64,000 nucleotides of DNA from JANYCG01 sp031428695 (GCA_031428695.1 JANOYE010000093.1:4014-68013), one strand, 5' to 3'. Shown: positions 34,684 through 43,264, counted from the first letter of the stretch. Made by a program: numbers and translations. The notes: a model not told the origin generated them from the letters alone.

Positions 34684-35535
34684 TCAGCCGGGTGAAATTT
34701 GGCGCTTGGCTGCCCAACCCTGGCGCTGCAACACGGCCCGCGCCAGCTCGGCAAACCCGGCGCCGCGCGCGCCTTGAGTAACGTAACGCGGCTTGTGGTT
34801 GAGCTGCGGCAAAAAGCGTTCGATATTGGCCACACCCACGCTGTAAGTGAAGTGATGGAACATGGCCTGGTCATTGCCTGAATCACCGACGAACACCCAG
34901 GCGTCCAGTTCGCGCGCCAGATCAATGCCCCACAACTCGCGCGCAATCCAGCAGGCGCCGCGCCACTTGTCAAACACGCCGAAGCAGCCGTGGATGTGGA
35001 TGCTGCTGACCGTGGTGTGCATGCCCTCGTCTTGCAGGATGGCCAACACCTTCGCCACAGTTTCGGGCGGCAATCTCACATGTTCGTTGTAGTCAAAGGC
35101 CAGGTCGGTTTCGCGCCCCGCGCTGTCGGCTGAAAGCCCGGCTTCGGGAACTTCTAGCAACACCCGGGCCGCCACCTGCTGCATTCGCCGGAAATTTTGA
35201 CTGCGATTGGCGGCGTCTTGTTGATATAATTTTAATAGCAAACTATCGCCATTTTGCGTGACTTGGATGCCGTTTTTATTCTTGATCAATGCGACGGAGC
35301 CGTTTTCGGCCACTATCGTACCCAATATGGGGTTTATTTGAATGAGCGCTTCACACCAGCCGACCGGGCGCCCCGTGATGGCGATGACGCGCAGGCCCGC
35401 TGCCTGCAGACTGTCCAGCGCCTCAAGCGCGTCTGGCGTAATCTCGCCCTCGGTCGTCAGGGTGTCGTCGATGTCGGTGAACACACCCGTGATGTTGCGG
35501 CGTTGCGCCAGCGGCCAATCTGCCAGGGGCTTCAT
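34684..35535 (-). CDS. HAD hydrolase (Cof/sucrose-phosphatase-like) carrying a repeat-encoded loop
   Basis: 283 residues from the ATG at 35535. VFTDIDDTLTTEGEI holds the Asp nucleophile, ITGRPVGWCEA motif II, and FVGDSGNDQAMF the Mg-binding Asp pair of type IIB HADs. It probably removes phosphate from a small metabolite or sugar. Residues 91-105 (QVTQNGDSLLLKLYQ) are encoded by a 42-bp repeat and lie in the cap region. The gene starts 13 bases after the prfC stop on the same strand, so it is a likely two-gene operon. The longer frame to 35640 would overlap prfC. Confidence 0.85.
   Translation of the reverse strand: MKPLADWPLAQRRNITGVFTDIDDTLTTEGEITPDALEALDSLQAAGLRVIAITGRPVGWCEALIQINPILGTIVAENGSVALIKNKNGIQVTQNGDSLLLKLYQQDAANRSQNFRRMQQVAARVLLEVPEAGLSADSAGRETDLAFDYNEHVRLPPETVAKVLAILQDEGMHTTVSSIHIHGCFGVFDKWRGACWIARELWGIDLARELDAWVFVGDSGNDQAMFHHFTYSVGVANIERFLPQLNHKPRYVTQGARGAGFAELARAVLQRQGWAAKRQISPG
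35223..35264 (+). repeat. 42-bp dispersed repeat, copy 6 (inside the HAD gene)
   Basis: Plus strand: GATATAATTTTAATAGC, ending TTGCGTGACTT. It is antisense to the HAD gene and adds about 14 residues in frame. Confidence 0.75.
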
Positions 35536-35548
35536 CAGGCAGGCAGTT

Positions 35549-37180
35549 TCAATTGGATGACTGCAGCGCCAGGCCCGCGTGTTCCCGCAGCGGGTGGAAA
35601 TGGATTTTGGGAAATCGCTCCTGCGCCAGCCGCACGTCATACGGCGACGTGCACAGGAACGCCAGTGTGTCTGCCGCGTCGCGCGCCATGCGCATGGGGT
35701 AGGCCTCGCAGAAGGTTTTCAGCTCGGCCGGTGTATCGGCGGTGATCCAGCGCGCCCCCGTGTACTGGCTGTTTTCCAGCCGAATATCGGCATCGTATTC
35801 ACCCTTGAGCCGGTGCTGCACCACTTCAAACTGCAATTGGCCTACAGCGCCCAGCAACATGTTGCCGCCGATTTCCGGGCGGAACACCTGAATGGCGCCT
35901 TCTTCGCCCAACTGCGCCAGCCCTTGCTGCAATTGTTTGGTGCGCAAGGGGTTCTTGAGAATCACCGTGGTGAACAACTCGGGCGCGAAGAAGGGCAGCC
36001 CGGTGAATTGCAGGTTGACCGTGCCATCGGTGATGGTGTCGCCCAACTGCACGCCGCCGTGGGTGGTAAAGCCCACAATGTCACCGGCAAACGCCTCACT
36101 CACCGCTTCGCGGCGCTGGCTCATGAAGGTCACCACGCTGGTCGGGCGCAACTCTTTGGCGGTGCGCATCACCTTCAACTTCATGCCCGGCGTGTATTTG
36201 CCCGAGGCCATGCGCACAAAGGCGATGCGGTCGCGGTGGTTGGCGTCCATGTTGGCCTGAACTTTGAAAACCACGCCTGAAAACGCGTCGTCGTCGGGTT
36301 GGATTTCCTTGATCACGGGCTGTTTGTTGACAACAAAGGAGCTGGTGCGTGATTGCGGCGAAGGCGCCAGGTCCACCAACGCGTCCAGCACCTCCATCAC
36401 GCCAAAATTATTCACGCCCGAGCCAAAGAAAACCGGTGTTTGTTTGCCTGCCAAAAAGGCCGCATGGTCCCATGCGGGTGACGCGCCAGTGGCCAGCTCC
36501 ATGCTTTCCTCGGCGGTTTCAAACTCGTGGCCGAAGCGTTTCACCAGCGCGTCGCGGTCGGCCAGCGGCATCACCGCAAAGTCTTGCGGCAGGCGTTCGC
36601 TGCCGGACTCAAACACCGTCATCGCCTTGGTGCGCAGGTTGATGATGCCGCCAAAAGTCTTGCCTTGCCCCACCGGCCAGGTCATCGGCACACACGGCAT
36701 GCCCAGTTCGCGCTCGATTTCGTCCAAGATGTCCAGTGGCTCACGCACTTCGCGGTCCATCTTGTTGACGAAGGTGATGATGGGCGTGTCGCGTTGCCGG
36801 CAAACCTCGATCAGGCGCCGGGTTTGCGCCTCGACGCCGTTGGCCGCGTCAATCACCATCAGGGCCGAATCAACCGCCGTCAGCACACGGTAGGTGTCTT
36901 CAGAAAAGTCTTTGTGGCCGGGTGTGTCCAGCAGGTTGACAACGTGGTCGCGGTAAGCCATTTGCATCACGCTGGAGGCCACCGAGATGCCGCGCTGCTT
37001 TTCAATCTCCATCCAGTCGCTGGTCGCATGCCGCGTTGCCTTGCGCGCCTTGACCGAGCCCGCAATCTGGATCGCACCTGAGAACAGCAACAGCTTTTCA
37101 GTCAGCGTGGTTTTGCCGGCGTCGGGGTGGGAGATGATGGCAAAGGTGCGGCGGCGGCGGGTTTCGGAGGTGAAGGACAA
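35549..37180 (-). CDS. prfC: Peptide chain release factor 3
   Basis: 543 residues, from a TTG start (37180). The GTPase motifs are complete: SHPDAGKTT (G1), the EKQRGISVASS switch I region, DTPGHKDF (G3) and NKMD (G4). RF3 recycles class I release factors after termination. A weak GGAA precedes the TTG by seven bases. ParE ends 30 bases upstream, unrelated by function. Downstream is the HAD gene, 13 bases away. Confidence 0.95.
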   Translation of the reverse strand: MSFTSETRRRRTFAIISHPDAGKTTLTEKLLLFSGAIQIAGSVKARKATRHATSDWMEIEKQRGISVASSVMQMAYRDHVVNLLDTPGHKDFSEDTYRVLTAVDSALMVIDAANGVEAQTRRLIEVCRQRDTPIITFVNKMDREVREPLDILDEIERELGMPCVPMTWPVGQGKTFGGIINLRTKAMTVFESGSERLPQDFAVMPLADRDALVKRFGHEFETAEESMELATGASPAWDHAAFLAGKQTPVFFGSGVNNFGVMEVLDALVDLAPSPQSRTSSFVVNKQPVIKEIQPDDDAFSGVVFKVQANMDANHRDRIAFVRMASGKYTPGMKLKVMRTAKELRPTSVVTFMSQRREAVSEAFAGDIVGFTTHGGVQLGDTITDGTVNLQFTGLPFFAPELFTTVILKNPLRTKQLQQGLAQLGEEGAIQVFRPEIGGNMLLGAVGQLQFEVVQHRLKGEYDADIRLENSQYTGARWITADTPAELKTFCEAYPMRMARDAADTLAFLCTSPYDVRLAQERFPKIHFHPLREHAGLALQSSN

Positions 37181-37210
37181 GGGGGATTCCAGAAAAATCA
37201 GCAGTAAAAA

Positions 37211-37522
37211 TCAAGGTTCAAGGAGAACCGGAATGTTGGAGGCTTGGTGCAGCACGCGGATGATTTCGATGTCATCCGCACGCTCCCGGTAAAACACGGC
37301 GTAGGGAAATTTACTCAACGTCCAGAACCTGAGTTCAAAATCGACTTCTGAAGTTGTGTATTTTCGAGAACCAGTACCCGGGAAGCGGCTGATGTGCCAG
37401 AGCGCTTCATCGTAAGCGTCCACAAACCGCTCGGCCACCTCAAATGACGCTTGGGTTAAATAGTACGTCACGGCCTCGTCAACGTCACTTTCAGCGAGCG
37501 CTGAAGGGGTGCTGGGTTTCAC
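37211..37522 (-). CDS. parE: ParE/RelE-type toxin
   Basis: 103 residues, GTG start at 37522 overlapping the parD stop by 4 bases (GTGA). The fold is RelE/ParE: SDVDEAVTYYLTQASFEVAERF, then FELRFWTLSKFPYAVFYR and a final strand with IIRVLHQ. ParE toxins inhibit DNA gyrase and RelE toxins cleave mRNA. The pairing with a ParD-type antitoxin points to the ParE group. It lies downstream of the antitoxin, the normal order for ParDE. Confidence 0.85.
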   Translation of the reverse strand: MKPSTPSALAESDVDEAVTYYLTQASFEVAERFVDAYDEALWHISRFPGTGSRKYTTSEVDFELRFWTLSKFPYAVFYRERADDIEIIRVLHQASNIPVLLEP

Positions 37523-37788
37523 GGGGCTCGGCGCGTCGCTACCTGCTTTGCAGAATCAATCCGCGCGCGCAATGCGGCTTTGTGTTCTTCCCAGGGCTTT
37601 CCCGGCCCAGAATCCAGCCCAGCTTGAATCAGCGCCTTAAAGCGCTCTTCTTTCGCGCGTTCTTCATCGCGCCGCAAAAGATCGCGCACATATTCGCTCG
37701 ATGAGCTGTAGCCCCGCGTTTTGACGCGGTTGTCCACAAAGGCTTTTAAATCGTCGGTAAGGGAAATGTTCATGGTGACGGTGGTCAT
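37519..37788 (-). CDS. parD: ParD-type ribbon-helix-helix antitoxin
   Basis: 89 residues. TVTMNISLTDDLKAFVDNRV is the ribbon strand and first helix of the RHH fold; GYSSSSEYVRDLLRRDEER is the second, typical of ParD/CopG antitoxins. The acidic-basic tail binds the toxin. It has a promoter with a symmetric -35 region (37795-37823), which it probably autoregulates. It is divergent from ahcY. Confidence 0.87.
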   Translation of the reverse strand: MTTVTMNISLTDDLKAFVDNRVKTRGYSSSSEYVRDLLRRDEERAKEERFKALIQAGLDSGPGKPWEEHKAALRARIDSAKQVATRRAP

Positions 37789-37794
37789 GCCCGC

Positions 37795-37823
37795 ATTTTA
37801 ACGAGCTTGGCAAAGATTGCCAA
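37795..37823 (-). promoter_or_regulatory. parDE promoter overlapping a palindrome
   Basis: On the minus strand TTGGCA (37823-37818), 17 bases, then TAAAAT (37800-37795): each matches the consensus at 5 of 6 positions. The -35 lies in TTGGCAA-AGA-TTGCCAA (37807-37823), a symmetric site suited to ParD binding. Confidence 0.6.
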
Positions 37824-37857
37824 TGCAAAAATCTCCAAACGCGCTAAAATCCGCGCA

Positions 37858-37953
37858 TCCGAGGAGCGATGCAGTTCAATCCCCACCCAGGTGGCATGAA
37901 CGAGGCTCGGATCTGGCAAGCCGCAGGGCAAGCCGCCTGTTTCAACCGCGCTC
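37858..37953 (+). ncRNA. S-adenosylhomocysteine (SAH) riboswitch
   Basis: TCCGAG (37858-37863) pairs with CTCGGA (37906-37911) as P1, and GAGCG (37864-37868) pairs with CGCTC (37949-37953) as the pseudoknot that closes the SAH pocket. The conserved GAGGAGCG, GGCTCGG and CAACCGCGCTC segments match the known class. SAH riboswitches activate ahcY when SAH rises. It ends 81 bases before the ahcY GTG; TAAAAT at 37845-37850 is a possible -10 box. Confidence 0.88.
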
Positions 37954-38034
37954 ACCCACTGTTCTGTGAGGTGAGTCCCCCAAAGATTCCGTCACAGCCA
38001 CCGTGGTTCTCAAATTTACTTTTGGAGCACACTT

Positions 38035-39498
38035 GTGAGCGCTGTATTGAAACCCATTAAAAACCAAGATTACGCGATTGCCGACCTGAGCCTGGCCGCC
38101 TGGGGCCGCAAAGAGCTGAACATCGCCCAGACCGAAATGCCCGGCCTGATGTCGATCCGCGAAGAGTTCGCCAAGTCGAAGCCGCTGAAGGGCGCGCGCA
38201 TCACCGGCAGCCTGCACATGACGATTCAAACCGCCGTGCTGGTCGAAACCCTGCAAGCCCTGGGCGCCGAAGTGCGTTGGGCCTCGTGCAACATTTTCTC
38301 CACGCAAGACCACGCCGCTGCTGCCCTGGTGGCCGCAGGCACGCCGGTGTTTGCCTACAAGGGCGAGAACCTGGTGGACTATTGGGATTACACCCACCGC
38401 ATCTTCGAATTTGATGGCAAAAAGGGTTCCGCCGCTGAAGGCCCAAACATGATTCTGGACGACGGCGGCGATGCCACCCTCCTGATGCACCTGGGCAGCT
38501 TGGCCGAGAAAAACCTCAAAGTCGTCGCCAAACCCACCAGCGAGGAAGAAATTTGCCTCTTCAACGCCATCAAGGCCAAGCTGAAGCTTGACCCGACCTG
38601 GTACAGCCGCCGCCTGAAAAACATCATCGGCGTGACCGAAGAGACGACCACCGGCGTGCATCGCCTGAACGAGATGAGCGCCAAAGGCACGCTGATGCTG
38701 CGCGCCATCAACGTCAACGATTCCGTCACCAAATCCAAATTTGACAACCTGTATGGTTGCCGCGAGTCCCTGGTGGACGCCATCAAACGCGCCACCGACG
38801 TGATGATCGCCGGCAAAGTGGCCCTGGTGGCTGGTTACGGCGACGTGGGCAAAGGCTCGGCCCAAGCCCTGCGTGCGTTGTCTGCCCAGGTGTGGGTGAC
38901 CGAGATTGACCCGATCAACGCGCTGCAAGCCGCGATGGAAGGTTACAAAGTCGTCACGATGGAATACGCGGCTGACAAAGCCGACATTTTTGTCTCCGCC
39001 ACCGGCAACAAAAACGTCATCAGCTACAAACACATGGCGGCCATGAAAGACCAGGCCATCGTCTGCAACATCGGCCACTTTGACAATGAAATCGACGTCG
39101 CTTCATTGGAGAAGTGCCAGTGGGAAGAGATCAAGCCGCAGGTGGACCACGTGATCTTCCCTGCGGTAACGACGAAAAAGGGAAAAACACCGTCCAAACG
39201 CATCATTCTGTTGGCCAAAGGCCGCCTGGTGAATTTGGGTTGCGGCACCGGCCACCCCAGTTTTGTGATGTCGTCCAGCTTCGCCAACCAGACCATTGCC
39301 CAGATTGAGCTCTTCACCAAGCCGAAAGAATACAAAGTCGGCAAGGTTTACGTATTGCCCAAACACCTGGACGAAAAAGTCGCGCGTTTGCACCTTAAAA
39401 AGGTCGGCGCGGTGTTGACCGAGTTGACCACTGAGCAGGCCGACTACATTGGCGTCTCCAAGGCCGGCCCCTACAAGGCGGACAGCTATCGCTATTGA
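38035..39498 (+). CDS. ahcY: Adenosylhomocysteinase
   Basis: 487 residues, GTG start at 38035 with GGAG at 38024-38027. It hydrolyses S-adenosylhomocysteine to adenosine and homocysteine with bound NAD. The NAD site is GYGDVGKGSAQALRAL; NIGHFDNEIDV and the GHPSFVMSSSFANQ segment near the C-terminus are conserved. It lies behind the SAH riboswitch, so its product pathway and control agree, and it is followed by tlyA and metF. Assignment is certain. Confidence 0.98.
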   Translation: MSAVLKPIKNQDYAIADLSLAAWGRKELNIAQTEMPGLMSIREEFAKSKPLKGARITGSLHMTIQTAVLVETLQALGAEVRWASCNIFSTQDHAAAALVAAGTPVFAYKGENLVDYWDYTHRIFEFDGKKGSAAEGPNMILDDGGDATLLMHLGSLAEKNLKVVAKPTSEEEICLFNAIKAKLKLDPTWYSRRLKNIIGVTEETTTGVHRLNEMSAKGTLMLRAINVNDSVTKSKFDNLYGCRESLVDAIKRATDVMIAGKVALVAGYGDVGKGSAQALRALSAQVWVTEIDPINALQAAMEGYKVVTMEYAADKADIFVSATGNKNVISYKHMAAMKDQAIVCNIGHFDNEIDVASLEKCQWEEIKPQVDHVIFPAVTTKKGKTPSKRIILLAKGRLVNLGCGTGHPSFVMSSSFANQTIAQIELFTKPKEYKVGKVYVLPKHLDEKVARLHLKKVGAVLTELTTEQADYIGVSKAGPYKADSYRY

Positions 39499-39530
39499 TT
39501 TGATGGCAATCAACCGTTGCGGCAACTGTA

Positions 39531-40463
39531 ATGCGGGCTGACCAGCTCCTGCTGCAACGCGGCATCGCAAGCTCCCGCTCGCAGGCGCAACGCTTGATTG
39601 CATCGGGCGTGCGCTGGCGTGCCGATATTGAAGTGCCAGTTGGCGCGTTGGCGGCGGCCTGGAAACACATCGGAAAAAACAGCGATGAGTTGCCGGTTGA
39701 GGCCGTCATCGAGCTGCTTGATGCGTCCGAAGCGAAATACGTCTCGCGTGGCGGCTTGAAGCTTGAAGGCGCGTTGAAGGCCACCGGCGTCACTGTCGAA
39801 GGCAAAACCTGCCTTGACGTGGGCCAATCGACCGGCGGCTTCACCGATTGCCTGTTGCAACACGGCGCCAAACGGGTGATGGGTGTGGACGTTGGCAGTG
39901 GCCAATTGCACCCGTCAATGCGCCAACACCCTCAGGTGGTAGCGCTGGAGCATGTCAACGCGCGGGAGTTGTCCGCTACTGAATTAATAGCTGCATACGA
40001 AAATAATTCGAGACTTGGCGGCCAGTTTGATGAAGAAGACGATCAAATCGGCGGCGCGCTGCTTGCATCAGCGCCTGGCTCGGCTCCTGCTGGGGGCGCG
40101 GCGTCAAACTTAGACGCAGGCTTCGACGCCAGTTTCGATCTCATCGTCGGCGACTTGTCTTTCATCTCCCAAACGCTGGTGCTGCCCGCTCTGGCGCCGC
40201 TGCTCAAGCCCGGCGCAGTTCTGCTGATGTTGGTCAAACCGCAGTTTGAGCTGCAACCCGGCCAGGTCGGCAAAGGCGGCATTGTCAAAGACGCGGCCCT
40301 GTACAAAATCGTCGAAAAACGAATTCGCGACAGTTGTGCCGAATTGGGCCTGGCCGTCATCCGCTGGGTGGACAGCCCCATCACCGGCGGTGACGGCAAC
40401 CGTGAATTTTTTGTCCACGCGCAACGGCTTATTGACGTTCCCGCCCCTAACAAAGGTGCTTAA
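39531..40463 (+). CDS. tlyA: TlyA-family rRNA 2'-O-methyltransferase with an insertion
   Basis: 310 residues; TlyA proteins are commonly 240-280. An S4 RNA-binding domain is N-terminal (RADQLLLQRGIASSRSQAQR), then a FtsJ-type SAM methyltransferase (DVGQSTGGFTDCLLQHGA, FDLIVGDLSFIS). Between them the region 149-190 is expanded: residues 149-162 (ATELIAAYENNSRL) are encoded exactly by a 42-bp repeat, 14 codons in frame, followed by a low-complexity Gly/Ala/Asp stretch. The SAM-site is intact. TlyA methylates rRNA riboses; it lies between two methyl-cycle genes, ahcY and metF. Confidence 0.85.
   Translation: MRADQLLLQRGIASSRSQAQRLIASGVRWRADIEVPVGALAAAWKHIGKNSDELPVEAVIELLDASEAKYVSRGGLKLEGALKATGVTVEGKTCLDVGQSTGGFTDCLLQHGAKRVMGVDVGSGQLHPSMRQHPQVVALEHVNARELSATELIAAYENNSRLGGQFDEEDDQIGGALLASAPGSAPAGGAASNLDAGFDASFDLIVGDLSFISQTLVLPALAPLLKPGAVLLMLVKPQFELQPGQVGKGGIVKDAALYKIVEKRIRDSCAELGLAVIRWVDSPITGGDGNREFFVHAQRLIDVPAPNKGA
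39975..40016 (+). repeat. 42-bp dispersed repeat, copy 7 (in tlyA)
   Basis: GCTACTGAATTAATAGC, then CTGCATACGAAAATAATT, ending CGAGACTT. The 42 bases coincide with codons 149-162 of tlyA. Confidence 0.78.
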
Positions 40464-40465
40464 CC

Positions 40466-41305
40466 ATGAGCGCTTCATCAAAACTACCCATCAGCATTGA
40501 GTTCTTTCCGCCTAAAACCCCGGAAGGGGTTGAAAAACTGACCGCTGTGCGGCAAAAGCTGTACGCCCTAAAGCCGCACTTTTTCAGCTGCACCTACGGC
40601 GCTGGCGGCTCCACGCAAGACGGCACGTTGCAAACCGTGCAGGCCATTTTGGCGGACGGTTTTCAAGCTGCGCCGCATTTCTCTTGCATTGGCGCTACGC
40701 GTGCCAGCGTGCGCGGCCAGTTGGCGATTTTCAAAGCGGCTGGCATTCAGCGCATGGTGGCGTTACGCGGCGATTTGCCCAGCGGTTACGGCGGCTTTGG
40801 TGAATTCAAATATGCCAGCGAGCTGATTGAATTCATCCGCGCTGAAACCGGTGGCCACTTCCACATTGAGGTAGGTTGTTACCCCGAAGTGCATCCCCAG
40901 GCCAAATCACCCGAAGCAGACCAGCAGGCTTACCTGGCCAAGGAGCGAGCGGGGGCCAGTTCTGCCATTACCCAATACTTCTACAACGCAGACGCCTACT
41001 TTCGTTTTGTCGAAGACACCGACGCCTTGGGCGCGACGCTGCCCGTCGTGCCGGGAATCATGCCCATCATCAGCTCCACCCAACTCATGCGATTCAGCGA
41101 TGCCTGCGGCGCTGAAATTCCGCGCTGGATTCGGCTGCGACTGCAAGCATTTGGTGACGACACGGCATCGATCAAGGCATTCGGCCTCGACGTGGTGACC
41201 GACCTGTGTGAACAACTGCGCGCGGGCGGCGCCCCCGGGCTGCACTTTTACTGCATGAACCAGGCAGCAGCCACTTTGGAGATTTGCAGACGGCTTGGTG
41301 TCTAA
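40466..41305 (+). CDS. metF: 5,10-methylenetetrahydrofolate reductase
   Basis: 279 residues. It reduces methylene-THF to methyl-THF with FAD and NADH, feeding methionine synthase. The start ISIEFFPPKTPEGVEKL carries the catalytic Glu; FSCTYGAGGSTQDGT and ALRGDLPSGYG are FAD- and folate-contact parts. It follows tlyA by two bases and closes the ahcY-tlyA-metF methyl-cycle group. The stop overlaps the convergent nucleotidyltransferase gene by three bases. Confidence 0.96.
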   Translation: MSASSKLPISIEFFPPKTPEGVEKLTAVRQKLYALKPHFFSCTYGAGGSTQDGTLQTVQAILADGFQAAPHFSCIGATRASVRGQLAIFKAAGIQRMVALRGDLPSGYGGFGEFKYASELIEFIRAETGGHFHIEVGCYPEVHPQAKSPEADQQAYLAKERAGASSAITQYFYNADAYFRFVEDTDALGATLPVVPGIMPIISSTQLMRFSDACGAEIPRWIRLRLQAFGDDTASIKAFGLDVVTDLCEQLRAGGAPGLHFYCMNQAAATLEICRRLGV

Positions 41306-42252
41306 CCTGAAATTGCCTGGGGCAGCAACAACTGCTTGTCCAACAGCTCTGCCACAACCTGCGCTTGCAAGCCGTCGCGCACGCGTTTGATCGGGTCTCG
41401 CGAGTGGCTTTTTGCCAACCGGTTCTTTAGCCGGACAAAAGACTGCGGCGCAATGGTGTTCATGCGCGCCATTGAGCCGTCAGTCGCCACGACCACCTGT
41501 GAAAAGCGCTGCCCAGAGACCATCTTTTCGCCCGAACCTACCTGAACCGCCCAAAGGTCGTCTTCGTGCGGGCTCATGCGCAGCGGGTGGGGATCACCAT
41601 CTTTGGCTATTCGCCGAATCACGTCAACCTCAAACCCAGAGGCATTGACGGCGGTTTGAAGTTGGTCTGGCCTGACCTCAAACGTCTTGTCCACCTTCTT
41701 CAAAACCTCGATCAGCGATAGATCATGCTGGGCCAAACGGGTGAGGAAAGAGAGGCGTTTTCGCGTGTCAAACAAAATATCAACATCTTGCGTTGCCAAA
41801 ACCTGCGCCTCGACACGCACGCCGGCAGCCGTCTCGTAAGCGTACAACGCGTGAGTGCCAACCGTTAAAAAATGCTCAGCCAAATCCAACGCGGCGAGCC
41901 GGGCCAGAATACCAACGACCAAGGGGGGGCATCGCCCCACCCGCAAGGCGCGATTTAGCCGCTGGTTGCGCTGCATCGCTTCGTCAAGTGACGTAATTCG
42001 TGTTTTAAGAAGTGCCTTGCGCGTGGTGAATTTGTCAAAAATAGCTTGGGTTTCAGCATTTCTTGGGCCAAGCCGATGTTGCTTTGCCCGGGTTGACGCG
42101 CGAACCAAATAAGCCTTGCCATGCTCCGTCCGCCAAAACATCGACCCTCGAACCTCACGCCCAGCCAAAAGCGCGCTTTCATGTGCCGAAAACACCGACT
42201 CGGAATCAATGTAGTGGCGAAGCTGGTCTGCTGAGAGTTGAATAAAAACCAT
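41302..42252 (-). CDS. GSU2403-like nucleotidyltransferase-fold protein
   Basis: 316 residues from the ATG at 42252; a TTG three codons earlier is possible. The N-terminal half is helical and basic; the central TVGTHALYAYETAAG followed by ATQDVDILFDTRK is the G-T/S... D-x-D arrangement of a minimal nucleotidyltransferase, in the GSU2403 group as I recall. No partner gene is adjacent, and an inverted repeat lies just before the start. Such stand-alone enzymes sometimes belong to toxin-antitoxin or defence islands, but no evidence here proves it. Substrate unknown. Confidence 0.65.
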   Translation of the reverse strand: MVFIQLSADQLRHYIDSESVFSAHESALLAGREVRGSMFWRTEHGKAYLVRASTRAKQHRLGPRNAETQAIFDKFTTRKALLKTRITSLDEAMQRNQRLNRALRVGRCPPLVVGILARLAALDLAEHFLTVGTHALYAYETAAGVRVEAQVLATQDVDILFDTRKRLSFLTRLAQHDLSLIEVLKKVDKTFEVRPDQLQTAVNASGFEVDVIRRIAKDGDPHPLRMSPHEDDLWAVQVGSGEKMVSGQRFSQVVVATDGSMARMNTIAPQSFVRLKNRLAKSHSRDPIKRVRDGLQAQVVAELLDKQLLLPQAISG

Positions 42253-42255
42253 ATC

Positions 42256-42290
42256 GCACAAATTATTTCATAATTCAATAATTTTTGTGC
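42256..42290. promoter_or_regulatory. AT-rich inverted repeat over the nucleotidyltransferase leader
   Basis: GCACAAA (42256-42262) and TTTGTGC (42284-42290) are perfect arms, and the inner TTATT/AATAA extends the stem with a two-base bulge. It lies three bases before the ATG on the minus strand, where the ribosome binds. Could be an operator or an RNA hairpin that limits translation. Confidence 0.5.
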
Positions 42291-42299
42291 GCAAACTCG

Positions 42300-43205
42300 T
42301 CAATTGCCGGTTGATGATGTTCGATTCACCAGATAAATCCCCGGCAAAACCAACGCCAGGCCAATGAAGTGGTGAATTTGCAGGGCTTCACCCAAAACCA
42401 GCCAGGCGATCACGGCGGTATAGATGGGCCCCAGGTACATCACCACGCTAACCCGGGCTGCGCCCAGTTCGCGCTGCATCACTGAAAACGCCAGGTAAGC
42501 GCCGTAGCCCGGAAACAGAGCCACGGCCAGGGAGAGGCCGAAACCAGGCCAAGTCAACATGGGAAGCGGGTTGGTCGCGGCTTCGAAAATGGTGAAAGGC
42601 AACATCACCACCACGCCCGCCAGCGCGATCACCGCCAGCCGCGCGCTGGCCTCCAAGGGGCTGTGCCAACGCTTGAGCAGCAAGGAGTACACCGCCCAGG
42701 CCAATGCGGCGGCCAAGATCCAGCCGTCTCCGGGCACAAATTGGACGGCTGCCAAGTTATTCCACTGCCCTTTGAGAATCACGTGTAGCACACCGGCAAA
42801 CGCCATCAGCACGCCGGTTGCCTGCACCGCGCTCACGCGCTCCTTGAGCCAATGCGCGGAGGCGATCACCACCAACAAAGGTGAAATGCTGTAGATCAGC
42901 GGGATGTTCACCGCCATGGTGGTGCGCCCGCCCACATACACCCAAGCGCCGCAGATCCACATGCCCAAAGCGCCCAAGATCAAGTAATGCTTCCAGTCGT
43001 GCAAAATTTGCCGCCGCTCGGCCCAGATTTGGCCCCAATACCCCAGGCTAAACAGAAAACCGGCCATCAACCAGCGCAACGAGGCCAGTGCGTGTGGCTC
43101 AATCACGCCGGGCGCCTTGCGGGCCACCAGGTAATTGACAGTCCAAAACGCGGGGGTAATGACGATCAGCGCCAGGGCCAGGCGCTGTTTGCTCGAATAA
43201 CTCAT
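42300..43205 (-). CDS. DMT-superfamily (EamA) transporter
   Basis: 301 residues, ten membrane helices in two EamA repeats (about 8-140 and 155-295). PAFWTVNYLVARKAPG, ERVSAVQATGVLMAFAGV and LGPIYTAVIAWLVLGE are the usual EamA segments. These are drug/metabolite exporters of the inner membrane with substrates not readable from sequence. ATG at 43205. The nucleotidyltransferase gene follows on the same strand after about 48 bases. Confidence 0.9.
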   Translation of the reverse strand: MSYSSKQRLALALIVITPAFWTVNYLVARKAPGVIEPHALASLRWLMAGFLFSLGYWGQIWAERRQILHDWKHYLILGALGMWICGAWVYVGGRTTMAVNIPLIYSISPLLVVIASAHWLKERVSAVQATGVLMAFAGVLHVILKGQWNNLAAVQFVPGDGWILAAALAWAVYSLLLKRWHSPLEASARLAVIALAGVVVMLPFTIFEAATNPLPMLTWPGFGLSLAVALFPGYGAYLAFSVMQRELGAARVSVVMYLGPIYTAVIAWLVLGEALQIHHFIGLALVLPGIYLVNRTSSTGN

Positions 43206-43264
43206 TCGGTGTGCAGTGTAAGGCGCGAGTTCCCGTTTTGAATCGGGTTATCGGCGCGCCAATG

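Noticed and set aside
37869..38060. A 63-codon frame inside the ahcY leader
   Set aside because: It overlaps the SAH riboswitch and has no protein character.
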